Of a stretch of DNA of 64,000 bases, positions 16,815-25,905 are shown piece after piece. A model generated the notes under the pieces. That model was not told the DNA's origin. It worked only from the letters and a program-made list of their open reading frames with translations, and did not search any database. The stretch is from Sutcliffiella horikoshii DSM 8719 (GTDB lineage Bacteria > Bacillota > Bacilli > Bacillales > Bacillaceae_I), in the NCBI GenBank assembly GCA_001648575.1, contig LQXN01000063.1, positions 186,001 to 250,000 of the forward strand, given 5' to 3'. Made by a program: the position numbers and the translations under genes. How positions within the stretch are numbered: the stretch's first letter is position 1; the number at the start of each line of letters is the position of its first letter.

Positions 16815-17129
16815 GTGGAACCGACAAAATTCCCTGTAAATCGCGCACTGAATGTCATTGGTGGCAAATGGCGTCCCCAAGTATATTGCGCACTTGAAGA
16901 GGGTCCTAAACGTTTTTCCGAGCTTGAAAGAGAGATTCCCGAAATCAACCGCAAGGTGCTGACTGACCAACTCAGAGAGCTCGAGCAACTAGGAATGGTT
17001 AAAAGAACAGAGTACTCCGGAAAAATATTGCATGTTCAGTATGAACTGACAGAAGAAGCCCTCACACTGCAGCCTATGATGAAATCGTTGTGCAAATGGG
17101 GGATGGATGAGTGTGAAGCTGGAGAGTAG
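16815..17129 (+). CDS. HxlR-family winged-helix transcriptional regulator
   Basis: A 104-residue regulator with the HxlR signature VIGGKWRPQVYCALEEGPKR and the winged-helix segment INRKVLTDQLRELEQLGMV. Start is GTG at 16815 with AAAGGA nine bases upstream. Many HxlR proteins of the YodB/HypR group carry a redox Cys at the position before PV near the N-terminus; here it is Phe (FPVNRALN), while a Cys is present later (VYCAL). It is divergent from the VOC/MDR operon and probably represses it in response to reactive electrophiles. Confidence 0.85.
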   Translation: MEPTKFPVNRALNVIGGKWRPQVYCALEEGPKRFSELEREIPEINRKVLTDQLRELEQLGMVKRTEYSGKILHVQYELTEEALTLQPMMKSLCKWGMDECEAGE

Positions 17130-17247
17130 ATCCTTGACTGGCCTTTCCTGTTTTAGTACCACTAGCAAAAAGTCGGCATTTGGACTTTTTGTCCTCTTAC
17201 CTGCTCTAAAATGATCAAGTAAACCTTACATAAATAGAGAAAATAAT

Positions 17248-17281
17248 AAAACAGCCCAATCATACCAGCTAATTGGGCTGC
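17248..17281. terminator. Terminator between converging hxlR-type and katE genes
   Basis: CAGCCCAAT (17252-17260) pairs with ATTGGGCTG (17272-17280); minus strand continues TTTTATTATTTT. Confidence 0.8.
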
Positions 17282-17324
17282 CTTAACTTACTAAATCTTA
17301 AAAATCCCGAACCGAGAAGCTATT

Positions 17325-19367
17325 TTAAACCACTTCCCTGTTCCAATGCCTATGCGCCGAAACAGCTTCTACAAAGCTATTCACGAACCCATCTGCCTCT
17401 TCACCGCTCACTACACCTGGAGCATTCGTGATTTCCAGCTTCTCCAACCACTGTTTTCCTTCATGTGTAGCACCTATCGGTTTGAAGTGATCATAAGCTT
17501 CCTCCACGAAATAGGTTGTCTCGCGGTCGAATTTCTTATCGACGTCCTTCCCACCGACAACGTATAGGGCATCGAACAGAACAGAATCACATGTCAAGAA
17601 AGTGTGGTCTACCTCAATTTCAACGCCGCCAACCCCAGTAACCTTACCGAGTTTGGCACTGATGATCTCAGGCTTCATACCTTTCTCCTTTAAGGATTCA
17701 AGCACAGAAGACACTTCCTTGCCGTTGAAATCATTAGAAATTATAACACCCACTTTTCGGGTGGCAGGCTTTTTCACCGTATTTTCCTGACTGAGAGCAG
17801 GGGAAGATTTGGTGACAGTTGACCCTGTCCCTGTTGGCGGAGTTGCACCAATCTCACCTGCCACTGCTTGTGCAAGCTCCATGCTGACATTGGCAAACAT
17901 GTCTACCACCTGCTGTCTCACATCTTCACTTTTCACTTTTCCAAGCTCAAAGCTGAATGCCTCTTTGATATGCTCTTTCTCAGGCTTACTCATGCTGTTC
18001 CAGAAAAGGGTTGCTTGTGTGAAATGATCCTTGAAGCTGTCACTTCTGGCTCTCACTTTTCTTCCTTCCACTTTCTCCTGATAGTGGACATAGCCGCCTT
18101 CCTCTTCACTTGCCGTCCTAGGGGTATTAGAAGCCAAGGAGTTTTTATGGTAGCTTACCTGCCCCCTATTGATCGTTTGGCGGCCGTAGCCATCACGCTG
18201 ATTATTATGGAACGGACATACCGGTCTGTTGATCGGCAGTTCATGGAAGTTCGGGCCGCCCAGGCGTATCAATTGTGTATCTGTATAGGAGAACAGACGC
18301 CCCTGCAACAACGGGTCATTGGAAAAATCAATGCCCGGCACGACATGGCCCGGGTGGAATGCCACTTGTTCCGTTTCGGCAAATACATTGTCGACATTAC
18401 GGTTCAAGGTCAATTTCCCGATGACTTTCACGGGAATTTCTTCCTCTGGCCAAATTTTTGTCGGGTCAAGGATATCAAAGTCGAATTTAAACTCGTCTTC
18501 TTCCGCAAGTAATTGGACACCAAACTCATACTCCGGGTAGTCCCCGTTTTCAATGGACTCCCAAAGGTCTCGACGGTGGAAGTCGGGATCTTTCCCGTTT
18601 ATTTTCTGCGCTTCATCCCAGACTAGAGAATGGGTTCCAAGCACCGGCTTCCAGTGGAATTTCACAAAATGCGCTTTCCCTTCTGCATTGACAAAACGGA
18701 ATGTATGGACGCCAAATCCACCCATCATGCGAAGACTTCTTGGGATAGCGCGGTCAGACATCGCCCACATCACCATGTGAGCCGATTCCTGATTATTGGC
18801 GACAAAGTCCCAGAAGGTGTCATGAGCTGAGGCAGCCTGCGGTATTTCGTTATGCGGTTCAGGCTTTAAGGCATGAACCAAATCAGGGAATTTCATAGCA
18901 TCCTGAATGAAAAATACAGGAATATTGTTACCTACAAGGTCATAATTCCCTTCCTCTGTATAAAATTTCGTGGAAAAACCACGAGCGTCGCGAACCGTCT
19001 CTGCAGAACCCCTAGATCCTGCAACCGTTGAAAACCTCACAAAGACAGGAGTTTTAACTTTGGGATCCTGGAGGAATTTCGCTTTTGTATATTTAGCCAT
19101 GGATTCGTATAACTCAAATTCGCCATGTGCCGCAAATCCACGGGCATGGACAATCCTTTCCGGGATGCGCTCATGGTCGAAGTGTGTCATCTTTTCTCTG
19201 AAATGGAAGTCTTCCATCAGGGTCGGTCCGCGTTCACCGGCTTTTAAGGAGAACTCGTCCTCTGAAACCTTGACTCCCTGATTGGTCGTCATTATCTTAC
19301 CTTTATCATCCACCCTGTACTGATCTAATTGGTCATGTTTGCTCTGCTCATTCACTTTTTTGCTCAC
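17325..19367 (-). CDS. katE: Large-subunit catalase, HPII/KatE type
   Basis: A 680-residue clade-2 monofunctional catalase that breaks down hydrogen peroxide. The distal haem His is in IVHARGFAAHGE (residue ~74), the Asn in NYDLVGNNIPVFF, and the proximal haem-ligand Tyr in LFSYTDTQLIRLGGPN (around residue 355). The C-terminal ~150 residues (KVGVIISNDFNGKEVSSVLE) form the DJ-1/PfpI-like domain of large catalases. Length matches B. subtilis KatE (about 686). GTG at 19367 follows a GGAG site. A clear sigma-B promoter upstream (19421-19446) supports stress induction. Confidence 0.95.
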   Translation of the reverse strand: MSKKVNEQSKHDQLDQYRVDDKGKIMTTNQGVKVSEDEFSLKAGERGPTLMEDFHFREKMTHFDHERIPERIVHARGFAAHGEFELYESMAKYTKAKFLQDPKVKTPVFVRFSTVAGSRGSAETVRDARGFSTKFYTEEGNYDLVGNNIPVFFIQDAMKFPDLVHALKPEPHNEIPQAASAHDTFWDFVANNQESAHMVMWAMSDRAIPRSLRMMGGFGVHTFRFVNAEGKAHFVKFHWKPVLGTHSLVWDEAQKINGKDPDFHRRDLWESIENGDYPEYEFGVQLLAEEDEFKFDFDILDPTKIWPEEEIPVKVIGKLTLNRNVDNVFAETEQVAFHPGHVVPGIDFSNDPLLQGRLFSYTDTQLIRLGGPNFHELPINRPVCPFHNNQRDGYGRQTINRGQVSYHKNSLASNTPRTASEEEGGYVHYQEKVEGRKVRARSDSFKDHFTQATLFWNSMSKPEKEHIKEAFSFELGKVKSEDVRQQVVDMFANVSMELAQAVAGEIGATPPTGTGSTVTKSSPALSQENTVKKPATRKVGVIISNDFNGKEVSSVLESLKEKGMKPEIISAKLGKVTGVGGVEIEVDHTFLTCDSVLFDALYVVGGKDVDKKFDRETTYFVEEAYDHFKPIGATHEGKQWLEKLEITNAPGVVSGEEADGFVNSFVEAVSAHRHWNREVV

Positions 19368-19420
19368 TTAGCCGCTCCACTCCTTAAATTAGATTATGTA
19401 AAAAAGACATACTCTTTTCC

Positions 19421-19446
19421 GTACCCTTATAAAAAGAGGAACAAAC
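19421..19446 (-). promoter_or_regulatory. Sigma-B promoter of katE
   Basis: On the minus strand GTTTGT (19446-19441), 14-base spacer, GGGTAC (19426-19421), close to the consensus GTTTAA-N12-15-GGGTAT and 54 bases before the katE start. B. subtilis katE is a known sigma-B gene. Confidence 0.8.
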
Positions 19447-19505
19447 TGGATATGAGGAAAAATTCAAGGCTATTTTCTAAATAAATGCTGCACACAGCCT
19501 AAATC

Positions 19506-19542
19506 AAAAAAGGCACACATCTCAGTTGGAATGCATGCCTTT
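19506..19542 (-). terminator. Terminator after murQ
   Basis: AGGCACACA (19511-19519) pairs with TGCATGCCT (19532-19540) allowing G-T pairs; minus strand ends TTTTTT. Confidence 0.6.
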
Positions 19543-19550
19543 CATATTAA

Positions 19551-20468
19551 CTATTTTCTTTTCTCGAGCTCCTTAATCGCCTTTGGAAAGTGGTCATGGT
19601 TCTCACGAATGATGTTCTTTGCTTCCTGTACATCCAATCCATACATGATCATCAGTATGGCCACTCTAGTATCCCCATTGGCTTTACCATTCATCTCTTT
19701 TGCCGTCGCCTCATCTGTTCCGGTGATATCTTGGATGATAGAAATGGACCGTTTCCTAAGCTTATCATTTGTTGCTTGTACATTGACCATCAGATTGTTA
19801 TAGACCTTGCCCAGCTTGATCATGGTTGCAGTCGTAATCATGTTCAGGACCATTTTCTGGGCTGTTCCGGCCTTTAATCTGGTCGACCCTGTCACAACCT
19901 CTGGCCCTACCGGAAGATCGATCGGATACTCAGATAAGGAGCACAATACAGAACCTTCGTTACAGGATATACCCACAGTCGGGATACCGAGCTCATTTGC
20001 TTTTTTAATGGCGCCAAGAACGTAAGGCGTCCTTCCGCTAGAAGCAATCCCCACGAGCACATCCTGTTTCGTCAGGAGGTTCCCTACCTCTTCTGCACCG
20101 GCCTGTTCATCATCTTCAGCATTTTCGATAGGGTGGCGGATGGCTTGCTCCCCGCCTGCAATAATCCCGTTTACCAATGTGCCCGGCACACCAAATGTCG
20201 GAGGGCACTCGGATGCATCCAGCACACCAAGGCGGCCGCTCGTACCCGCCCCTATATAAAAGAGCCTGCCACCTGATTCAAGCGCGGTTGTGATGGCGTC
20301 AATGGCCTTTGCTATTTGAGGCAGTGCATGTTCTACCACATCGGCAACCGTTTTATCTTCTTGATTCATCACTTGGATAATTTTCATGGTAGAAAAATCA
20401 TGAAGATTTTCCGAGTGATGATTTTTCATTTCTGTTAAATGTATAGGGTTGATATCAAAATCGTTCAT
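19551..20468 (-). CDS. murQ: N-acetylmuramic acid 6-phosphate etherase
   Basis: A 305-residue SIS-domain lyase that cleaves the lactyl ether of MurNAc-6-phosphate to give GlcNAc-6-phosphate and D-lactate, a step in cell-wall recycling. The signature YIGAGTSGRLGVLDASECPPTFG region lies at residues ~70-93 (catalytic Glu included), with ASSGRTPYVLGA typical of the SIS phosphosugar site. GGAGGAACAT precedes the ATG. It is the last gene of an operon with an RpiR/MurR regulator, a serine hydrolase and a sugar ABC importer, so it defines the pathway as muropeptide or MurNAc use. Confidence 0.95.
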   Translation of the reverse strand: MNDFDINPIHLTEMKNHHSENLHDFSTMKIIQVMNQEDKTVADVVEHALPQIAKAIDAITTALESGGRLFYIGAGTSGRLGVLDASECPPTFGVPGTLVNGIIAGGEQAIRHPIENAEDDEQAGAEEVGNLLTKQDVLVGIASSGRTPYVLGAIKKANELGIPTVGISCNEGSVLCSLSEYPIDLPVGPEVVTGSTRLKAGTAQKMVLNMITTATMIKLGKVYNNLMVNVQATNDKLRKRSISIIQDITGTDEATAKEMNGKANGDTRVAILMIMYGLDVQEAKNIIRENHDHFPKAIKELEKRK

Positions 20469-20500
20469 TATGTTCCTCCAATCCGGTTAAAACAGACACT

Positions 20501-21325
20501 TTACTTCACGGCCCCGGCTGTCAGGCCATCCATAAATTGTTTAGATGCAACAAAGAATAAGATGATCATAGGAAGGGAGGATAAAGTCAATCCTGCAAAA
20601 AGCGTCCCCCAGTCCGCGGAATATTCCCCAAATAGTGAAAGCATACCCACAGGGATTGTCTTTTTCATTTCATCGGTAATAAATATTAACGGGAAGAAGA
20701 AATCATTCCATGAAGAGATGAAGTTAATGATCATCACTGTCCCTAAAGCCGGTCGTATCAATGGGATCAGTACGCTCCATAAGACTCTGAGATCACTTGC
20801 ACCATCCATCCTTGCCGCTTCCTCCAACTCCACAGGCATCGTCCGGAAGAAACCGGTCAATATGAGAATCGATAATGGAATCCCTCCTGCAGTGTACATA
20901 AAGATAAGGGACCAAAGGGAATTCAACAAACCAAGGTCTTTCATCAGGATGAATAATGGTACAATTCCCAATTTTATCGGAATCATCATCCCCATCAGGA
21001 AAAAGAAAAATAAAATATTATTCCACCAAAACGTATATCTGGCAATATAAAAGGCAGCTAACGATGTTGTGATCAAAACAAGGAGCACAGATATAACACT
21101 TACAAAGACACTGTTGAAGAAATAGGTTCCAAACGGCACTTCCTCTAACAGCCTCCTATACGTATCCAAGCTGAAGCTCTTTGGAAAAGATAGGGGATTC
21201 ATGAATATCTCTGCACTCGGTTTAAAGGAGGACAACACCATTAACAGAATGGGATACAAGCTGATCGTGGCGAATGCAAAGGCAATGATATAGTATATTG
21301 GTTTCGTCCATAATGTCTGTTTCAC
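20501..21325 (-). CDS. Carbohydrate ABC importer permease (MalG type)
   Basis: A 274-residue permease with six hydrophobic segments; the EAA loop is EEAARMDGASDLRVLWSVLIPLI region (residues ~185-207), which docks the ATPase. GTG at 21325 follows AGGTGG. It is 11 bases downstream of the partner permease. With the murQ context the substrate is probably MurNAc, anhydro-MurNAc or a muropeptide sugar; this is inferred. No ATPase is encoded here, as is usual for Bacillus sugar importers that share MsmX. Confidence 0.85.
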   Translation of the reverse strand: MKQTLWTKPIYYIIAFAFATISLYPILLMVLSSFKPSAEIFMNPLSFPKSFSLDTYRRLLEEVPFGTYFFNSVFVSVISVLLVLITTSLAAFYIARYTFWWNNILFFFFLMGMMIPIKLGIVPLFILMKDLGLLNSLWSLIFMYTAGGIPLSILILTGFFRTMPVELEEAARMDGASDLRVLWSVLIPLIRPALGTVMIINFISSWNDFFFPLIFITDEMKKTIPVGMLSLFGEYSADWGTLFAGLTLSSLPMIILFFVASKQFMDGLTAGAVK

Positions 21326-21335
21326 CTTTTTCCAC

Positions 21336-22289
21336 CTACATTTCCACTTGTTTTTTCTGCATGAATTTAAGTAATAGAGCTGTACATGTCGCGATAAATA
21401 AGAACAATACCACGGCCAGCGCAGAACCTAAGCCGACTGCAGTTGAACTGCCTGCGGAAGAACCTCCGAATGCCAATCTGTAAAAGAATACGGCAAGAAG
21501 ATCTGTCGAGTAATAAGGCTCACCTTGTGACCCCTGCATGGCATAGACAAGTTCAAATGCCTCAAAGGATTGAATGAATGTTAATACCGTCATAATCATG
21601 ATGGAGGGAACCATTAATGGAAGAATGATCTTGGTGATCACCTTCGTCCCATTTGCCCCGTCGAGCTTTGCCGCTTCCACCAGCTCTTTTGGAATGGATT
21701 GCAGCCCCGCCAGGAAAATTAACATCGCGAATCCGATGCCAAACCAACAGTTAACCAGAATGATTGCCATTAACGCTGTCTTAGGGTCGCCAAGCCAAGC
21801 CTTTTGTAAGGATTCCAATCCAAATTCCCCTAAAATGACATTCAGCGCACCAAAGTTCGGGTTCAAGATCAGCTTCCATAGGAAACCTACAACGATGACG
21901 GATAATAATCGCGGTAAAAAATAAGCAATCTTGAAAAATTCCGCGCCTTTGATTTTTTTGTAGATGATAAAAGCCAAAACGAATGCTATTCCATTTTGAA
22001 CAATCATTTGGACGACAAAATACAAAACATTGTTCTGTGCTGCATTCCAGAACATACTGCTGAAAGGTTGCAACGTGAATAGATCGATGAAGTTCTTAAA
22101 CCCTACAAATGCCCCTCTTGTAATTCCATTCCAGTCGTAAAAACTGTAAGATAAGGCTGCTACTAGTGGATAAACGATGAAAATACTGAAGATAAGCAGG
22201 GCGGGAACAGGGAAAAGATGGATGGCCCATCTTTTCCAGTTTCTTGTTTTCTTTTGTTTGACTATGGGTGTACTGGTTTCGATTTGCAT
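21336..22289 (-). CDS. Carbohydrate ABC importer permease (MalF type)
   Basis: About 317 residues with six membrane segments. The EAA loop is VEAAKLDGANGTKVITKIILP (shortened here to its core), and the N-terminal helix is in PVPALLIFSIFIVYPLVAAL. The ATG at 22289 was preferred over the GTG at 22301 because AAGGTGG is eight bases upstream of it. It forms the translocation pore with the MalG-type permease at 20501-21325. A GC-rich repeat (22334-22460) separates it from the binding-protein gene. Confidence 0.85.
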   Translation of the reverse strand: MQIETSTPIVKQKKTRNWKRWAIHLFPVPALLIFSIFIVYPLVAALSYSFYDWNGITRGAFVGFKNFIDLFTLQPFSSMFWNAAQNNVLYFVVQMIVQNGIAFVLAFIIYKKIKGAEFFKIAYFLPRLLSVIVVGFLWKLILNPNFGALNVILGEFGLESLQKAWLGDPKTALMAIILVNCWFGIGFAMLIFLAGLQSIPKELVEAAKLDGANGTKVITKIILPLMVPSIMIMTVLTFIQSFEAFELVYAMQGSQGEPYYSTDLLAVFFYRLAFGGSSAGSSTAVGLGSALAVVLFLFIATCTALLLKFMQKKQVEM

Positions 22290-22333
22290 ATTCTCCGCCA
22301 CCTTACATTATTGTGCTGACTTGCTTTAACTCC

Positions 22334-22460
22334 GCTGTTGATTTCCGCCCTGGGCTTCGCTTTCCGCGGGGCGCCTGGGGAGCCTCCTCGGCAAGCCTGC
22401 GGGGTCTCCCCTATCCGCTACCTCCCGCAGGAGTCTTCGCCCCGGGCTCCAATCAATGCT
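22334..22460. repeat. GC-rich dispersed intergenic repeat, copy 2
   Basis: Starts GCTGTTGATTTCCG and ends GGCTCCAATCAATGC; inside are CTTCGCTTTCCGCGGGG, AGCCTCCTCGGCAAGC, CTGCGGGGTCTCC and CTCCCGCAGGAGTCTTCGCC. Lies inside the murR-murQ operon between binding-protein and permease genes. Confidence 0.8.
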
Positions 22461-22475
22461 AGAAAACTATATTAC

Positions 22476-23756
22476 TTATTGGAACGGCTCAAACCAAGTT
22501 TCTGTGTTTTCTTGCAACGTTTTAACGACTCCGTCTACATCTTGCTCACCGATATACATTCCTTGAAGCTCCGTTTCTATGGTTACTTTTGAAGATGGGT
22601 TACCACCAGCAAAGTAAACAAGCATCATATAAGGTGTAGAGTAGTCGCTTACAGCCGCGCTAAGGTCATTTACCAATTCGTTATCAGACTGAACGCCTGG
22701 AATGGCGCTGATCATCTTGAAGTTGGTTGTGAACAGTTCACCAAACTCTTCTGTTGTTAAGAATTCCAAGAATTTCTTCGCTTCTTCTTTATGCTCGGAG
22801 TTGGCATTGATACCAAAGGAACCATCTACCCAAGTCGTTAATGTAGGCTCGCCGCCAACAGCTGAAGGCATCGGGAAGAAACCAAGCTCCAAATCAGGGT
22901 TCATTTCACGCAATACTTCAATTTCCCAGCTACCTAACGGGAACATTGCCGCCTGTCCTGTGAAGAACAGTGTACGGATATCTTCCATCCCAAGACCTTC
23001 TGAGTTGTTAGGGAAGTATTCTTTCAGCTCTTCCATCACTTCAATGGATTTCACGAACTCAGGGCTTGTGAAATCTGTTTCGCCTTTAGAGATCTTCTCT
23101 ACGAAATCATTTCCACCCCAATGTGCAGGACCGAAGATACCGTGAGCTAAAGATAACAACCAGCCTTCTTTTGTTCCGAATGCAAGTGGTGTAACTCCTT
23201 CTTCTTTCAACTTATCGTTGATTGCCATGAACTCATCCCAAGTTTTAGGCTCTTCTAGACCATGCTCTTCGAAAATTGCTTTATTATAAAATACTTGTGT
23301 TGTACTCAAGTTCAAAGGAACGCCATATTGTGTGCCGTCTTCGCCTCTAGAAGCTTGCAAAGTTTCATCTGGGAACGTATCTAATCCGTTTAATCCGTCG
23401 ATTGGCTCTATATAGCCCGCTTTTGCCAACTCAAGACCTGGTGCATATGGACGCAGGTGAATGATGTCCGGACCTTCTCCTGCTTGCAGGGAAGTGTTAA
23501 GAATCGTGTTATATTCCGTGTTTTTGGACGGTTTGAATTCTACTTTGATGTCCGGGTGCTTTTCGTTGAATGCTTCGATCACTTTTTTATAATTTGGTCC
23601 ATCCTCTGTTCTCCAGCTGCCGATTGTTAGTGTGACACTGTTTTCGCCGTTGTTGTTGTCGTTGTTTGCTCCTCCAGATTCGTTGGAACATGCCGCTGAA
23701 ACGACTAGCATCAATGCCATTAAGCCTAATAAACAAATTCTCCCTATACCCTTCAC
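22476..23756 (-). CDS. Extracellular sugar-binding lipoprotein of an ABC importer
   Basis: A 426-residue solute-binding protein of the family-1 (MalE-like) class. A lipoprotein signal peptide ends at LMLVVSAAC (lipobox, Cys ~23), followed by an Asn/Gly-rich linker and TLTIGSWR. GTG at 23756 follows GGGGGATTC. It is placed between GC-rich repeats (22334-22460 and 23801-23928). Because it shares an operon with murQ and murR, its ligand is probably MurNAc or a peptidoglycan fragment; a different sugar cannot be excluded. Confidence 0.85.
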   Translation of the reverse strand: MKGIGRICLLGLMALMLVVSAACSNESGGANNDNNNGENSVTLTIGSWRTEDGPNYKKVIEAFNEKHPDIKVEFKPSKNTEYNTILNTSLQAGEGPDIIHLRPYAPGLELAKAGYIEPIDGLNGLDTFPDETLQASRGEDGTQYGVPLNLSTTQVFYNKAIFEEHGLEEPKTWDEFMAINDKLKEEGVTPLAFGTKEGWLLSLAHGIFGPAHWGGNDFVEKISKGETDFTSPEFVKSIEVMEELKEYFPNNSEGLGMEDIRTLFFTGQAAMFPLGSWEIEVLREMNPDLELGFFPMPSAVGGEPTLTTWVDGSFGINANSEHKEEAKKFLEFLTTEEFGELFTTNFKMISAIPGVQSDNELVNDLSAAVSDYSTPYMMLVYFAGGNPSSKVTIETELQGMYIGEQDVDGVVKTLQENTETWFEPFQ

Positions 23757-23800
23757 TGTGAATCCCCCTTGTTTTTAAAATATGGCTCTGTTCGTACACC

Positions 23801-23928
23801 GCTGTTGATTTCCGCGCTAGGCTTCGCTTTCCGCGGGGACCTGCTGAAGCCTCCTCGGCAAGCCTGCGGGGTCTCCACCAAGCTCTACCTCCCGCAGGAG
23901 TCTTCGCCTATCGCTCCAATCAACAGCT
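23801..23928. repeat. GC-rich dispersed intergenic repeat, copy 3
   Basis: Starts GCTGTTGATTTCCGCG and ends CGCTCCAATCAACAGC, an imperfect palindrome. Flanked by GGCTCT on the left (about 23784) and AGAGCC on the right (about 23950). Very similar to copy 2. Confidence 0.85.
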
Positions 23929-23976
23929 AGAAATACCATGTATTATAAGAGCCAAAAATATTTATGAAATCTCCTC

Positions 23977-24987
23977 TTAGATGGAGGAGTATATCATTGT
24001 GTGTAATGTTTTTCTGATGGTTCTTATGTTGGTGGACCTTCCGTAATGGACCGCATTGGTCAGGAATACCACTACAAGTTCCTTCTGCGGTTCCACCCAG
24101 ACACTGGTACCGGTGAAGCCTGTATGACCGAAAGATCCAATAGGCCAACTACCTCCACAAGAAAGCGGGTCCCCTTCCCCGTTCCATACTTCAAAACCAA
24201 GTCCCCTGTTTGATTGCTTATGACTTGTTGCCAAACGCATCAGTTCTGGTGGAATGACGTCCTGTTCCTCTGGATACAGAAAATGTGTTGCAAACCCAGC
24301 GACATCTTCTGCTGTGGAAAATAACCCTGCACTGCCACTAACACCTCCCAGATGGAAGGCTTTTTCATCATGAACTTCCCCTTGAACAAAACGGCCCCCG
24401 ACCTTTTCTGTTGAAGCAGAGAGCGCTTTCAGTTTTTCCGGAAGATTGAACCCTGTATTATGTACTCCCCATGGTGTGAAAATATGCTCCCTCGTAAATA
24501 CATCAAGTGGAATATCTGTGATTTTCTCGAGGATTTTCCCTAATAAGATCATCCCCAGGTCACTATACGCAACCATCTTCCCCGGAGTTTGCTGAAGCTC
24601 GGTTTGATAGATGACCGCCATCACATCTCTTTGCCCGTCCCTTGCCACATATGGAAGATCCGGTGGCAAGCCTGAGCGGTGTGATAGAAGATCCGCCACT
24701 TTCACCTCGGCATGCTTAAATGCAGGGAGATAATATTGCACTTGTTTTTCAAAATCCAGTTCTCCCTTGCCCAATAACAATAAACTTGCGGGCAATGTTG
24801 CCATCACCTTGGTCAGGGAGGCAATATCAAATAAAGTATTTTTTGTTATAGGATATTCTTGCTCATCCGTCCCTATAAAGCTACCGAATGCTTGATGGCA
24901 CAGAGTTTGCTTTTTTCTGCTCACATGAAGGACGGCACCTGGAAGCTCCTTGTTTTCTATCAAACTATCTACATATTTTTTATACAT
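23977..24987 (-). CDS. Class C beta-lactamase-fold serine hydrolase (AmiE-like)
   Basis: A 336-residue serine hydrolase with SLTK (SxxK, nucleophile Ser near residue 57), YSD (YxN-like) and HTGFTGT (KTG-like box). There is no signal peptide, so it should act in the cytoplasm. In B. subtilis the murQRP operon includes AmiE, an N-acetylmuramoyl-L-alanine amidase of the same fold, so a role in removing peptide stems from imported muropeptides is likely. AmiE of B. subtilis is longer and exported; this one differs in both. It overlaps the murR gene by eight bases. Confidence 0.75.
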   Translation of the reverse strand: MYKKYVDSLIENKELPGAVLHVSRKKQTLCHQAFGSFIGTDEQEYPITKNTLFDIASLTKVMATLPASLLLLGKGELDFEKQVQYYLPAFKHAEVKVADLLSHRSGLPPDLPYVARDGQRDVMAVIYQTELQQTPGKMVAYSDLGMILLGKILEKITDIPLDVFTREHIFTPWGVHNTGFNLPEKLKALSASTEKVGGRFVQGEVHDEKAFHLGGVSGSAGLFSTAEDVAGFATHFLYPEEQDVIPPELMRLATSHKQSNRGLGFEVWNGEGDPLSCGGSWPIGSFGHTGFTGTSVWVEPQKELVVVFLTNAVHYGRSTNIRTIRKTLHTMIYSSI

Positions 24988-25840
24988 GCTGCTTGGACGC
25001 CTCCACTGCCTTACGCGTTTTATCCAATGCTTTAATGTTCCGTTCTTGATCCAGCTTCATCACCCCGAAAAATAATATATCAATGACATTCAGCTGGGCA
25101 ATCCTGGAGCTTGTAGCACCACTGCGGACATTCCGTTCAAGGCTTGTCGTATTCAATTTCACATCCGCTAGTGAAGAGGTTGGGTTCTCCCCGGATCTTG
25201 TGAGACTAATGACAGATGCCCCGTTTTCCTTGGCCACTTTCAATGATTCGATGATATCCTTCGTCTGCCCGCTATAGGAGATGCCAAATGCCACATCCAC
25301 TTCTGATAAATTGGCGGCAATCGTCACCTGGGTGTCCTTGTCATATGCCGCTTCACACCATTTGTTGATACGAGTGAGCTTCTGTTTGAAGTCCATGGCA
25401 ATAAGCCCGGATGCCCCTATTCCATATACAGCAACCACTCTCGCTTTTGAAATCAGTTCGATCGCCTTCTCCAGCTCCGCTTCATCCAGTACCTCTATCG
25501 TGTTGTGGATTGCCTGGATATTGTTGTGAGAAACAGAATGGATCATGGAGGAAACTGAATCATCCCTTGGAATATCCTCGTAGCCTTCAAGCTTTTTTTC
25601 TGCTTTTGCCTTTGCGAGATCATAGGCAATTTTTAGTTTTAATTCTTTAAATCCCCTGCACTGAAGAGAACGGGACAGACGAATGATGGTCGCTTCGCTG
25701 ACCTGTGCACTCTCAGCCAGCTTCTGGATGGAGATATTCACCACTTCAGCCGGTTTTTCCAGAATGAATTCAGCTACTTTCCGTTCTGATGGCTTAAAGG
25801 TATGTAAACTTTCCTGGATAAAAATTAACTCTCTATTCAT
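24980..25840 (-). CDS. murR: MurR/RpiR-family transcriptional regulator
   Basis: A 286-residue regulator with an N-terminal helix-turn-helix (VSEATIIRLSRSLQCRGFKE, residues ~47-66) and a C-terminal SIS sugar-phosphate domain (AVYGIGASGLIAMDF; GISYSGQTKDIIESLK). MurR proteins repress MurNAc genes and respond to MurNAc-6-phosphate. AGAGGAAG precedes the ATG. First gene of the operon; a good sigma-A promoter lies 37-66 bases upstream. Confidence 0.85.
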   Translation of the reverse strand: MNRELIFIQESLHTFKPSERKVAEFILEKPAEVVNISIQKLAESAQVSEATIIRLSRSLQCRGFKELKLKIAYDLAKAKAEKKLEGYEDIPRDDSVSSMIHSVSHNNIQAIHNTIEVLDEAELEKAIELISKARVVAVYGIGASGLIAMDFKQKLTRINKWCEAAYDKDTQVTIAANLSEVDVAFGISYSGQTKDIIESLKVAKENGASVISLTRSGENPTSSLADVKLNTTSLERNVRSGATSSRIAQLNVIDILFFGVMKLDQERNIKALDKTRKAVEASKQHV

Positions 25841-25876
25841 AAGGTCTTCCTCTTTTTCAGATATTTCTTACTTTTC

Positions 25877-25905
25877 ATTCTATAAAATAAAGTTTCATAA
25901 ATCAA
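25877..25905 (-). promoter_or_regulatory. Sigma-A promoter of the murR-murQ operon
   Basis: On the minus strand TTGATT (25905-25900), 17-base spacer, TAGAAT (25882-25877). TGAAAC in the spacer and GAATGAAA at the -10 could be part of a MurR operator, but this is only suggestive. Confidence 0.6.

Noticed and set aside
22268-22592. Plus-strand open frames through the repeat at 22.3-22.6 kb
   Set aside because: They combine repeat DNA with antisense of the sugar-binding protein gene; no start signal.
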